Assembly (NCBI GenBank): GCA_005880075.1
Contig: VBJT01000086.1
Coordinates: 1,313 to 10,165 of the forward strand
DNA: 8,853 bases
Reading direction: 5' to 3'
Source of the DNA: Chloroflexota bacterium
Lineage (GTDB): Bacteria; Chloroflexota; Dehalococcoidia; SM23-28-2; RBG-16-64-32
Each line of letters starts with the position of its first letter. The first letter of the stretch is position 1. Positions 1-5,347 of this stretch are shown here, piece after piece. The notes under the pieces are model-generated. The model was not told the origin of the DNA. It worked only from the letters and a program-made list of their open reading frames with translations, and did no database searches. A program made the position numbers and the translations under genes.

Positions 1-946
1 GCCCTGTACGCGGACGTCCTGAGCGGATGCCAGATCGCCCTCAATATGGGTGTTGTCATCCAGGCGTACGGAGAGTGTACCCGACGGGGATTGGACTGTA
101 AGATCGCCACCATCGCGGGAAAGGACGGCTACTCGCTTGGCCTCTGCCTCTCCGTCGTGGACCTTAAGTCGTGCCGCGCCACGTCCGTTCGCACCGCGCT
201 TGCAGTCCTCGCTCACCTGCGTTTGATTCGGCTGCTGGGTCTCCTTTGCAGCGGGTGCCGGTGAAGGCGTTAGAGCTCCCTCGCACCGCAACGCCACCGC
301 GAGTGCGTGCAATTTCTGAGCATCCCGAACGGCCCCTTCGACTCGGACCGGGTCGCCTGACTTCAGACCCCCGTCAACCTGCGTGCCCGCATCCCGTGAT
401 ATTTCGACCAGCAGGCCGGGGCCTTGAACGCGGACCAGCTCGTTGCTAATGCTGTCGAGTCGTCCCGTCACTTCGAAGCTATCGCCCTCTATCCGTAGCG
501 CGAATCGCGGATCTTCGCCGCTGGCGCAGTCGATCACGCCTGCGCCGGCGCAGACCGCGCGGACCTCGCTGGCTGTCATATTCCCATCCCCGGCGACAGT
601 GCCGGTCATCTCCACCGGAGACCCGGTCGAAAGATCTCCGGCCAGACTGAAATTGGACGCCAATTTCGCGGAAACACTTCCGCTCGGGCCGGCGACAACC
701 GCAGTCGCGCCGTCAAAGCTGGAGAGCGTGCCCGTAACCCAGAAGTTGTCGCCCTGCCTCTGGAATAGCTGCGCGGAGTCCTCCGGGCCGGCGCGTCCCA
801 ACAGTCGGGCGGGCCGGCCGCACATCGCTCGCCAGCAACGCGGCGGCCGCCGAATCGCCCGAGAACCAGTCGCTATTTGTGATGGCGAGGGCCACCGCGA
901 CGGGGACGATAACCGCCCCGGCCGCTATTACAAGCGCTCGACTCAT
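1..946 (-). CDS. Exported DUF5666-like repeat protein, 3' end beyond the left edge, apparent frameshift near the N-terminus
   Basis: Read on the minus strand from ATG at 946, the gene opens with MSRALVIAAGAVIVPVAVAL, a signal peptide or signal anchor, 7 nt behind a near-perfect Shine-Dalgarno. That frame stops at 713. The frame one base further on is open from about 829 to base 1 and encodes beta-rich repeats of the DUF5666 type (pattern VTG.L.S.....V.G ... G.L..G.PV...G.V). Two full 68-residue copies and part of a third are present, with a Pro/Ala/Gln linker before the third. The shift therefore lies at about 781-840, most likely around 790-805, and needs one base removed to join the frames. 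DUF5666 proteins are exported or envelope proteins of unknown function. An ATG at 825 in the repeat frame (MCGRPARLLG) could be called as start but would lack export signal and ribosome site. The cause is a sequencing error or a real disruption; family call fairly secure, function unknown. Confidence 0.7.
283..486 (-). repeat. DUF5666-like protein repeat 2 (68 codons)
   Basis: It starts GDSFEVTGRLDSISNELVRV and ends LHALAVALRC, with the SGDPVRVEG core that is typical of DUF5666. It is followed by a low-complexity linker rich in Pro, Ala and Gln, after which a third, less regular copy (about 150 to 1) with LDDNTHIEGDLAS and DVRVQG runs off the left edge. Confidence 0.6.
550..753 (-). repeat. 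DUF5666-like protein repeat 1 (68 codons)
   Basis: It encodes GDNFWVTGTLSSFDG at its start and ends in ASEVRAVC. The layout is the same as the repeat at 283-486: GD.F.VTG.L.S near the start, a G.L..G.PV segment, and a final hydrophobic-Cys (AVC here, ALRC there). Both copies are exactly 204 bases. Similarity is at protein level only; the DNA has diverged, so this is an old domain duplication rather than a recent tandem copy. Confidence 0.6.
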
Positions 947-953
947 ACACGAA

Positions 954-960
954 CCTCCTT
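954..960 (-). promoter_or_regulatory. Strong Shine-Dalgarno for the DUF5666-repeat gene
   Basis: The minus strand reads AAGGAGG, 7 nt before ATG 946. It is the best ribosome site in the window and decides that translation starts with the signal sequence and not at the internal ATG at 825 in the repeat frame. Confidence 0.75.
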
Positions 961-1062
961 ACAGCTCCGCTTGAGTTGAGCCATATTACTTAACGCCGTT
1001 ATGGACGCTCTGTTTCGCCAGCAGAGGTAACGATTCCGTTTAGGCCGCGGCGCAGGGCGCGG

Positions 1063-1071
1063 TGCTATCAT
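1063..1071 (+). promoter_or_regulatory. Extended -10 promoter, giving a leaderless or near-leaderless start
   Basis: TGCTATCAT is an extended -10 (TGn plus TATCAT, 5 of 6 to TATAAT). The expected transcription start is at about 1078-1080, at most three bases before ATG 1081. No Shine-Dalgarno precedes that ATG, which agrees with leaderless translation. There is no good -35 at 16-18 bp, as is common with extended -10 promoters. Confidence 0.5.
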
Positions 1072-1080
1072 GGGCCCACG

Positions 1081-2214
1081 ATGCGCATCCTGGCGATCGA
1101 CGTAGGCACAGGCACGCAGGATATCCTCCTCTTCGACTCCGATCGGCCGATCGAAAACGCGCTCCAACTCATCATGCCCTCGCCAACGCAGATTGCCGCC
1201 GGACGCATCCGGCGGGCAACGGAGGGCGGGCGGGCAGTTTTCCTGACCGGCGTAATCGCCGGCGGCGGACCGTGTCACTGGGCGCTCGAAGACCATCTAC
1301 GCGCCGGTGGCCGGGCGTTCGCGACGGCCGAGGCCGCGACAACGTTCGATGATGATCTCGAGAATGTCGAGAGGATGGGCGTGGAGCTGGTCTCCAAGGA
1401 CGAAGCCGGGTCTCTTGACGCCGAGCGGGTCCAGTTGCGCGATCTCGATCTCGACGCGATTCGGTCAGCCTTAGCGGCATTTGAAGTGGACACGGCCTTT
1501 GACGGACTTGCCCTCGGTTGCCTGGACCACGGCGCCGCCCCGCCCGGCTACTCCGACCGGCTCTTTCGCTTCGACCATCTCCGAAGAGTCGTCGAACAAC
1601 GCAACGACCTCCGCGCCTTCGCCTTCCTGCCCGGCGAACTGCCTGAATACCTGACGCGTGCCCGGACGCTACTCGACTCGGTCGACTTGGACGCGCCGCT
1701 GGTGTTCCTCGACACCGGCGTTGCGGCGGCTCTTGGCGCCCTCCAGGACCCCCTCGTAGCCGAGAGCGAACAGCAGCTCGTGCTCAACCTTGGAAACATG
1801 CACGCCCTCGCCTTCCACCTCCATGGGACGCGGATTCTGTCGCTCTACGAACACCACACCGGCGAAGTGACGAGCGAACAGATCGAGGACTTCACCGAGA
1901 GATTGCTTGCCGGAACGCTGGTGCACGAAGATATCTTCGGCTCGAAGGGTCACGGCGCCTACTACGCTGACGGACTAGCGCGCGGGAGTCGCGATCGGAA
2001 AGCGGAAAGGCCGGTTATCGCCGTTACGGGCCCGCAGCGCGGAAAGCTGCGCGGCAGCCGGCTCAACCCATACTTCGCGGTGCCGCACGGCGACATGATG
2101 GTCTCCGGCTGCTTCGGCTTACTCTGGGCGTTCGCCGAAAAGCACCCGCAATATCGAGACCAGATAACAGAGTCGCTCCAAGTCGCGCAGGCGAATGTGG
2201 CGGCGTCGGCTTGA
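1081..2214 (+). CDS. DUF1786 family protein, ASKHA (actin/Hsp70/sugar-kinase)-like fold
   Basis: This 377-residue protein matches my memory of the DUF1786 family (PF08735, labelled 'putative pyruvate formate-lyase activating enzyme' without firm support). The N-terminal MRILAIDVGTGTQDILLFDS is a phosphate-1-type loop of the ASKHA nucleotide-binding fold. A second glycine-containing loop, LNLGNMHALAF at 235-245, looks like phosphate-2, and DTGVAAALGAL at 211-221 precedes it. The C-terminal NPYFAVPHGDMMVSGCFGLL (329-348) is the other strongly conserved-looking block. No CxxxCxxC radical-SAM motif is present, so a true PFL-activating function is unlikely; an ATP-dependent kinase or ATPase is the better guess. 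It is cytoplasmic, with no signal or membrane segment. The start has no ribosome site and follows directly on a -10 box. The hydrolase gene downstream has its own promoter, so the two need not be co-regulated. Confidence 0.75.
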   Translation: MRILAIDVGTGTQDILLFDSDRPIENALQLIMPSPTQIAAGRIRRATEGGRAVFLTGVIAGGGPCHWALEDHLRAGGRAFATAEAATTFDDDLENVERMGVELVSKDEAGSLDAERVQLRDLDLDAIRSALAAFEVDTAFDGLALGCLDHGAAPPGYSDRLFRFDHLRRVVEQRNDLRAFAFLPGELPEYLTRARTLLDSVDLDAPLVFLDTGVAAALGALQDPLVAESEQQLVLNLGNMHALAFHLHGTRILSLYEHHTGEVTSEQIEDFTERLLAGTLVHEDIFGSKGHGAYYADGLARGSRDRKAERPVIAVTGPQRGKLRGSRLNPYFAVPHGDMMVSGCFGLLWAFAEKHPQYRDQITESLQVAQANVAASA

Positions 2215-2238
2215 ACGCCCTCGCGCCGCGCGTATAGT
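2211..2238 (+). promoter_or_regulatory. Sigma-70-type promoter of the alpha/beta hydrolase gene
   Basis: TTGAAC at 2211-2216 (first four bases of the -35 consensus), a 16-bp spacer, and TATAGT at 2233-2238 (5 of 6 to consensus). The expected start is at about 2245. The -35 overlaps the TGA stop of the preceding DUF1786 gene. Confidence 0.6.
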
Positions 2239-2249
2239 AGGCAGCACGA

Positions 2250-2255
2250 AAGGAG
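2250..2255 (+). promoter_or_regulatory. Shine-Dalgarno of the alpha/beta hydrolase gene
   Basis: AAGGAG, 7 nt before ATG 2263; it fixes the start of the hydrolase. Confidence 0.7.
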
Positions 2256-2262
2256 AGAGCTC

Positions 2263-3117
2263 ATGGCTAGCCCCGAACTAAAGACGATCACCGAGATGCT
2301 GCGCGCCCGGCAACAAGAGGCGCCGTCCGACATCAGCTTCCCGGCATCGCGGGCGATGGCCGGTGGCATACCAGCGGAGTGGATAGCGGCGTCGCGAGCC
2401 GGCGACGACCAGACGATCTATTGGCTGCACGGCGGCGGCTACTGCATCGGTTCGATAAACACGCATCGAGGCATGCTGGCCCGCATCTCCGCAGCGACTC
2501 GGGCCCGCGTATTCGCCATCGATTACCGGCTCGCTCCAGAAGACCCATTCCCGGCCGCAGTGGAAGATGCCGTCTCCGGCTATCTCTGGCTGCTTGCGTC
2601 TGGTGTTGATCCCGAGCAGATCATCATCGGCGGTGATTCCGCCGGGGGCGGACTAGCCGTAGCGACCGTCGTGGCTCTAAAGGAAGATGGTAAGCCGCTG
2701 CCCGCCGCCGCCGTCTGCATCTCCCCGTGGACGGATATGGCTCTTACTGGCGATTCCCTCCGCTCGAAGGCAGAAACCGATCCGATGATCACGAATGACG
2801 GCATCACGCGCGTCCGGGACGCTTACGTCGGAGATTCAGATCCGAGTGCCCCGCTCGTCTCACCGATCTACGCCGGCCTCTCAGGGCTCCCCCCGCTACT
2901 AATCCAGGTGGGCGAGAACGAAGTCCTTCTCAACGACTCGACGCGCCTCGCCGAAAGAGCCGAGGCTGCGGGCGTGGATGTCACACTCGAGGTCTGGCCG
3001 GAGATGATCCACGTCTGGCACTTCTTCGCCGCGATGCTCCCCGAGGGCCAGAAGGCGATCGACCGCATCGGCGAGTGGGTGCGGCAGCGGCTGGGTGCGC
3101 CAGTAACGGCGTCTTAA
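2263..3117 (+). CDS. Alpha/beta hydrolase, hormone-sensitive-lipase (HSL) family esterase
   Basis: This 284-residue serine hydrolase has the HSL hallmarks in order: AEWI at 38-41, oxyanion motif HGGG at 56-59, YRLAPEDPFPAA at 88-99, nucleophile motif GDSAGG at 124-129 (Ser126), SPWTD at 154-158, GENEVLLNDS at 217-226, which carries the catalytic acid (probably Glu220 in E.LL.D), and IHVWHFF at 249-255 with catalytic His250. The family hydrolyses carboxylic esters of short to medium acids and some lactones; monoterpene epsilon-lactone hydrolase is a well-known relative. There is no signal peptide, so it acts in the cytoplasm. Its length is slightly short for HSL enzymes (300-320), with a reduced N-terminal cap. 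It lies 48 bp after the DUF1786 gene with its own promoter. The substrate cannot be told from the sequence. Confidence 0.93.
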   Translation: MASPELKTITEMLRARQQEAPSDISFPASRAMAGGIPAEWIAASRAGDDQTIYWLHGGGYCIGSINTHRGMLARISAATRARVFAIDYRLAPEDPFPAAVEDAVSGYLWLLASGVDPEQIIIGGDSAGGGLAVATVVALKEDGKPLPAAAVCISPWTDMALTGDSLRSKAETDPMITNDGITRVRDAYVGDSDPSAPLVSPIYAGLSGLPPLLIQVGENEVLLNDSTRLAERAEAAGVDVTLEVWPEMIHVWHFFAAMLPEGQKAIDRIGEWVRQRLGAPVTAS

Positions 3118-3169
3118 CAGCGGCAAGCCCGCCAGGGCCGGATCGAAAAAGAATAGGTGAGCCCTGCAC

Positions 3170-3175
3170 GGAGGT
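3170..3175 (+). promoter_or_regulatory. Shine-Dalgarno that sets the start of the secreted SdrD_B-like protein
   Basis: GGAGGT, 8 nt before ATG 3184. The in-frame GTG at 3157 lies upstream of this site and would place nine residues before a normal signal peptide, so ATG 3184 is preferred. The 66-bp gap from 3118 holds no convincing terminator or promoter. Confidence 0.75.
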
Positions 3176-3183
3176 GCATCGCG

Positions 3184-4476
3184 ATGAAGCGAAGAATCGC
3201 GGCCATGTTACTGGCCGTTACCACGTGCCTCGTTGGCGTCTACCAGACAGGGCTTTACCCGGCCAGCGGCCAATCGCCCACGCCTTCGTCCAGCCCCGGG
3301 CCTCTCGGAAGCATCTCAGGGAGGGTATACGTCGACGTCGACGCCAACGGTTCATTTGGAGGCCCGGATGTTCCACTCAGGTTTCCCCTTCAGCTCTTCG
3401 GCGTCAATGGAGGGGTACCGCAACCCCCATTCGTTGGTCAGAACTCAGCGGACGATGGGACATATCAATTCACTGATTTAGCGCCAGGCAATTACCAGAT
3501 TGCGATTGAAATAGCCGTCGCAGCTGGTTGCGTTGCACCAGCCGCGCCGTTCACCTGGGTAGGGGATACCTTCACTGGAATCAGCTGTCCCACCGTTCAC
3601 CTGACAACGCCTTTAAGAGAGATCTCAGTGGCCGCCGGGGAGAATGCTACCGGTATCGATTTCCCTCAAGTCCCGCCCTCCTATGATGTCACCGCCCGTG
3701 TCTGGGCTGATGGAAGACCGCTATCGGGTCCAGATACTGTCCTGATCACCGTAGGTGGGCACACGTGTTGGAATGCACAAGTAGCACCGGTCCTCACGCT
3801 CGCGGAGATAATTGTCTCCTACTATAGGGCGACCCTTTCACCGTTCAATGATCCAGCCTGTCAGCGCGGGGATCTGGACATCCTAATAAACGGTCGATCC
3901 GCCGGCGCAACAACTAATTGGGATGCGTTCTGGGCGCAGAGCCTGTTCTCGCTCGGACCGCGACCTCTGAATCAGCCGGCTGACACTTTCCCCTACCTTC
4001 GTTCCGTCGATCTCGCGGTTCCTTCATTCCTAAGTATTGCCGGTCAGGTCACGGAAGCGGGAACAGTGACCCCTGAAAATCCCTCCGCCGGTAGAGTTCT
4101 CGTGCGAGACGGCACCGAGATCAGAGCGTTCGTCGGCGCGACGCTGTGCGGGGTAACCGTCACCAAGACGCTCACGGGATCCGGAGGTCAGTTTGGCGGC
4201 AACGCCTTCGGGCTCATCGTCCCGGCTTCTAGCGTGAAAGCGGGTTGTGGCACGTCTGGAGCGCAAGTCACGTTCTGCGTCGGCGATTCAAAAGCAAGGC
4301 AGCCCGCGGCTGGTCCATTTTCCAATTTCCCGTCACCCGAAACGAAGCCGGTTGTTTGGTCGGCACCGGCCTTAACGGACGTTACTTTGGAGCCAACGGA
4401 TGAGCCGTGCCTAGCCGAGGAGGCGACGCCGGAGTTTCCGGTGTCTCTGCCACAGACAGGCGGTCCGCCTCAGTAG
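3184..4476 (+). CDS. Secreted protein with SdrD_B-like domain, two Cys-containing beta modules and an anchorless LPQTGG tail
   Basis: This 430-residue protein begins with a signal peptide (MKRRIAAMLLAVTTCLVGVY, cleavage probably near residue 29), then a short Ser/Pro stretch (31-40). Residues 43-110 are an SdrD_B/prealbumin-like domain: GSISGRVYVDVDANG, then DGTYQFTDLAPGNYQIAIE. Two later modules look related: 168-250 (ITVGGHTC, DPACQRGDLDILINGRSAG) and 283-380 (RAFVGATLC, AGCGTSGAQVTFCVGDSKA). Both have a 'VGxxxC ... C....v.f.v....A' layout. Eight cysteines in the mature part could form disulfides. The C-terminus is SLPQTGGPPQ, a sortase-like LPxTG not followed by a membrane segment or basic tail. 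Bases and codons look less GC-rich than in the neighbours. The role is probably envelope or extracellular, possibly adhesive; this is inference. Its stop is 4 bp from the convergent SDR gene. Confidence 0.8.
   Translation: MKRRIAAMLLAVTTCLVGVYQTGLYPASGQSPTPSSSPGPLGSISGRVYVDVDANGSFGGPDVPLRFPLQLFGVNGGVPQPPFVGQNSADDGTYQFTDLAPGNYQIAIEIAVAAGCVAPAAPFTWVGDTFTGISCPTVHLTTPLREISVAAGENATGIDFPQVPPSYDVTARVWADGRPLSGPDTVLITVGGHTCWNAQVAPVLTLAEIIVSYYRATLSPFNDPACQRGDLDILINGRSAGATTNWDAFWAQSLFSLGPRPLNQPADTFPYLRSVDLAVPSFLSIAGQVTEAGTVTPENPSAGRVLVRDGTEIRAFVGATLCGVTVTKTLTGSGGQFGGNAFGLIVPASSVKAGCGTSGAQVTFCVGDSKARQPAAGPFSNFPSPETKPVVWSAPALTDVTLEPTDEPCLAEEATPEFPVSLPQTGGPPQ
4458..4470. other. Small GC hairpin at the convergent gene junction
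   Basis: AGGCGGTCCGCCT is a perfect palindrome around one base, able to form a 5-bp stem with a 3-nt loop. It lies within the last codons of the secreted-protein gene, and only four bases separate the two convergent stop codons. No U-run follows on either strand, so any terminator role is weak and inferred. The GGPP codons could create it by chance. Confidence 0.25.
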
Positions 4477-4480
4477 ACGC

Positions 4481-5245
4481 TCAGAAGTAGTTGATGGTAA
4501 TCCCGCCGTCGATCACGAACGTCGTGCCCGTCGTCCATGATGACTCGTCGGAAGCCAGATAGACGCCCGCATAGACGACGTCCTCGGCCCGGCCGAAGCG
4601 CCCGAGCGGGATGCGGTTCAGGCGCTTCAGTCGCTCCTCCTCGCTCGGAAAGAGCGACTCGAGCATCGGCGTGAGGATCGGGCCAGGGCAGATCGCGTTC
4701 GCCCGCACTCCGTGGCGGCCGTACTGGACGGCCAGCGAGCAGGTCAGTGAGAGTACGCCGCCTTTGCTCGCCGTGTAAGCGTCCTGCGGCACGGTGCAGC
4801 CCATTAGCGCCACGAATGAGGCGATATTGATCACCGAGCCGCCGCCTGTTTTGATTAGCTCCGGGATGCCGTGCTTGCAGCAGAGGTAAACGCCCTTGAG
4901 ATTGACGTCGATTACCTGCTGAAAGACCCGCTCGTCAGTCTCAACGACGGATGTATCGTCGTCGGGAAAGATGCCCGCGTTGTTGTAAAGGACGTTGATC
5001 TTCCCGAAGGCGCGGACGCCCGTTTGTAGTGCATCTCGCACGCTATGGGAGATGGTGATGTCGGCGGGCACGCCGATGATCGACCCGCCCTCCGCCTCGA
5101 CTGATGAGACCGTCTCCTTCAGCGGCCCTTCCATGACGTCGACCGCGACGATCTCCGCGCCTTCACGCGCGAACATCTGCGTGGCCAGCCGGCCCATGCC
5201 GCTGCCGGCACCGGTGACGAAGGCTGTCTTACCGGCGAGGCGCAT
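4481..5245 (-). CDS. SDR family oxidoreductase (classical short-chain dehydrogenase)
   Basis: This 254-residue protein has the usual length of a classical SDR. It shows cofactor motif TGAGSGMG at 11-18; Asp36 at the end of the second strand, which favours NAD(H) over NADP(H); DI at 62-63; NNAG at 88-91; and the catalytic tetrad Asn115 (VNLKG), Ser143 (IASF), Tyr157 and Lys161 (YTASK), then CPGPILTP at 186-193. The C-terminal IDGGITINYF completes the fold. It reduces or oxidises a carbonyl/alcohol pair; the substrate cannot be read from the motifs. It is cytoplasmic. ATG 5245 follows ATGAGGT at short spacing, an acceptable ribosome site. It lies 102 bp downstream of the glutamine synthetase-like gene on the same strand, so co-transcription is possible, though the gap holds a dispersed repeat and I see no clear separate promoter. 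Confidence 0.93.
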   Translation of the reverse strand: MRLAGKTAFVTGAGSGMGRLATQMFAREGAEIVAVDVMEGPLKETVSSVEAEGGSIIGVPADITISHSVRDALQTGVRAFGKINVLYNNAGIFPDDDTSVVETDERVFQQVIDVNLKGVYLCCKHGIPELIKTGGGSVINIASFVALMGCTVPQDAYTASKGGVLSLTCSLAVQYGRHGVRANAICPGPILTPMLESLFPSEEERLKRLNRIPLGRFGRAEDVVYAGVYLASDESSWTTGTTFVIDGGITINYF

Positions 5246-5282
5246 GGTACCTCATCCGCCTGCATGCACGGGTCGCGAGGCG

Positions 5283-5337
5283 CATTCTGTCGAAGCCAGG
5301 AATCGAGCGACAGATCCTTTGTTGCTCGGGATGACAC
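5283..5337. repeat. REP-like dispersed intergenic element (copy between the ligase and SDR genes)
   Basis: On the minus strand the stretch reads TGTCATCCCGAGC, then AAGGATCTGTCGCTC, then a block ending in CGACAGAATG. It holds an inverted pair CTGTCG (5287-5292) and CGACAG (5308-5313), with partly matching outer ends. It resembles the widespread 'GTCATCCCGAGCG...AGGATCT' intergenic repeat known from many GC-rich genomes, whose spurious translation gives CHPE-type peptides (here CHPEQQRICRSIPGFDR). Only one copy is in the window, so repetition is from memory of other genomes, not shown here. Confidence 0.5.
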
Positions 5338-5347
5338 ACTCTAGGCG

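Larger units (their letters stand above)
947..1080. other. Divergent intergenic region with an 11-bp palindrome
   Basis: This gap lies between divergent genes. It contains TAACGCCGTTA at 991-1001 (5-bp arms around one base), and the flanking CCATA (981-985) and TATGG (1000-1004) form a second, wider inverted pair. Either could be an operator. On the minus strand TAATAT at about 985-990 is a possible -10 for the DUF5666 gene, but I find no convincing -35. The rest holds no gene I can support. Confidence 0.35.

Noticed and set aside
443..979. Open frame of 178 residues on the plus strand
   Set aside because: It is antisense to the DUF5666-repeat gene, whose minus-strand translation gives recognisable repeats; the plus frame gives low-complexity Pro/Arg/Ser sequence without a ribosome site.
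1081..2214. Naming the DUF1786 protein a pyruvate formate-lyase activating enzyme
   Set aside because: Those enzymes are radical-SAM proteins with a CxxxCxxC cluster motif, which is absent here.
2917..2922. Asn219 in GENEVLLNDS of the HSL hydrolase looked like loss of the catalytic Asp
   Set aside because: Aligned to the DPL.D motif of the family, the acid position is taken by Glu220 (E.LL.D), which seems the usual form in this subgroup; the enzyme is probably active.
5229..5347. Peptide CHPEQQRICRSIPGFDR on the minus strand
   Set aside because: This is the false translation of a dispersed intergenic repeat, not a protein.
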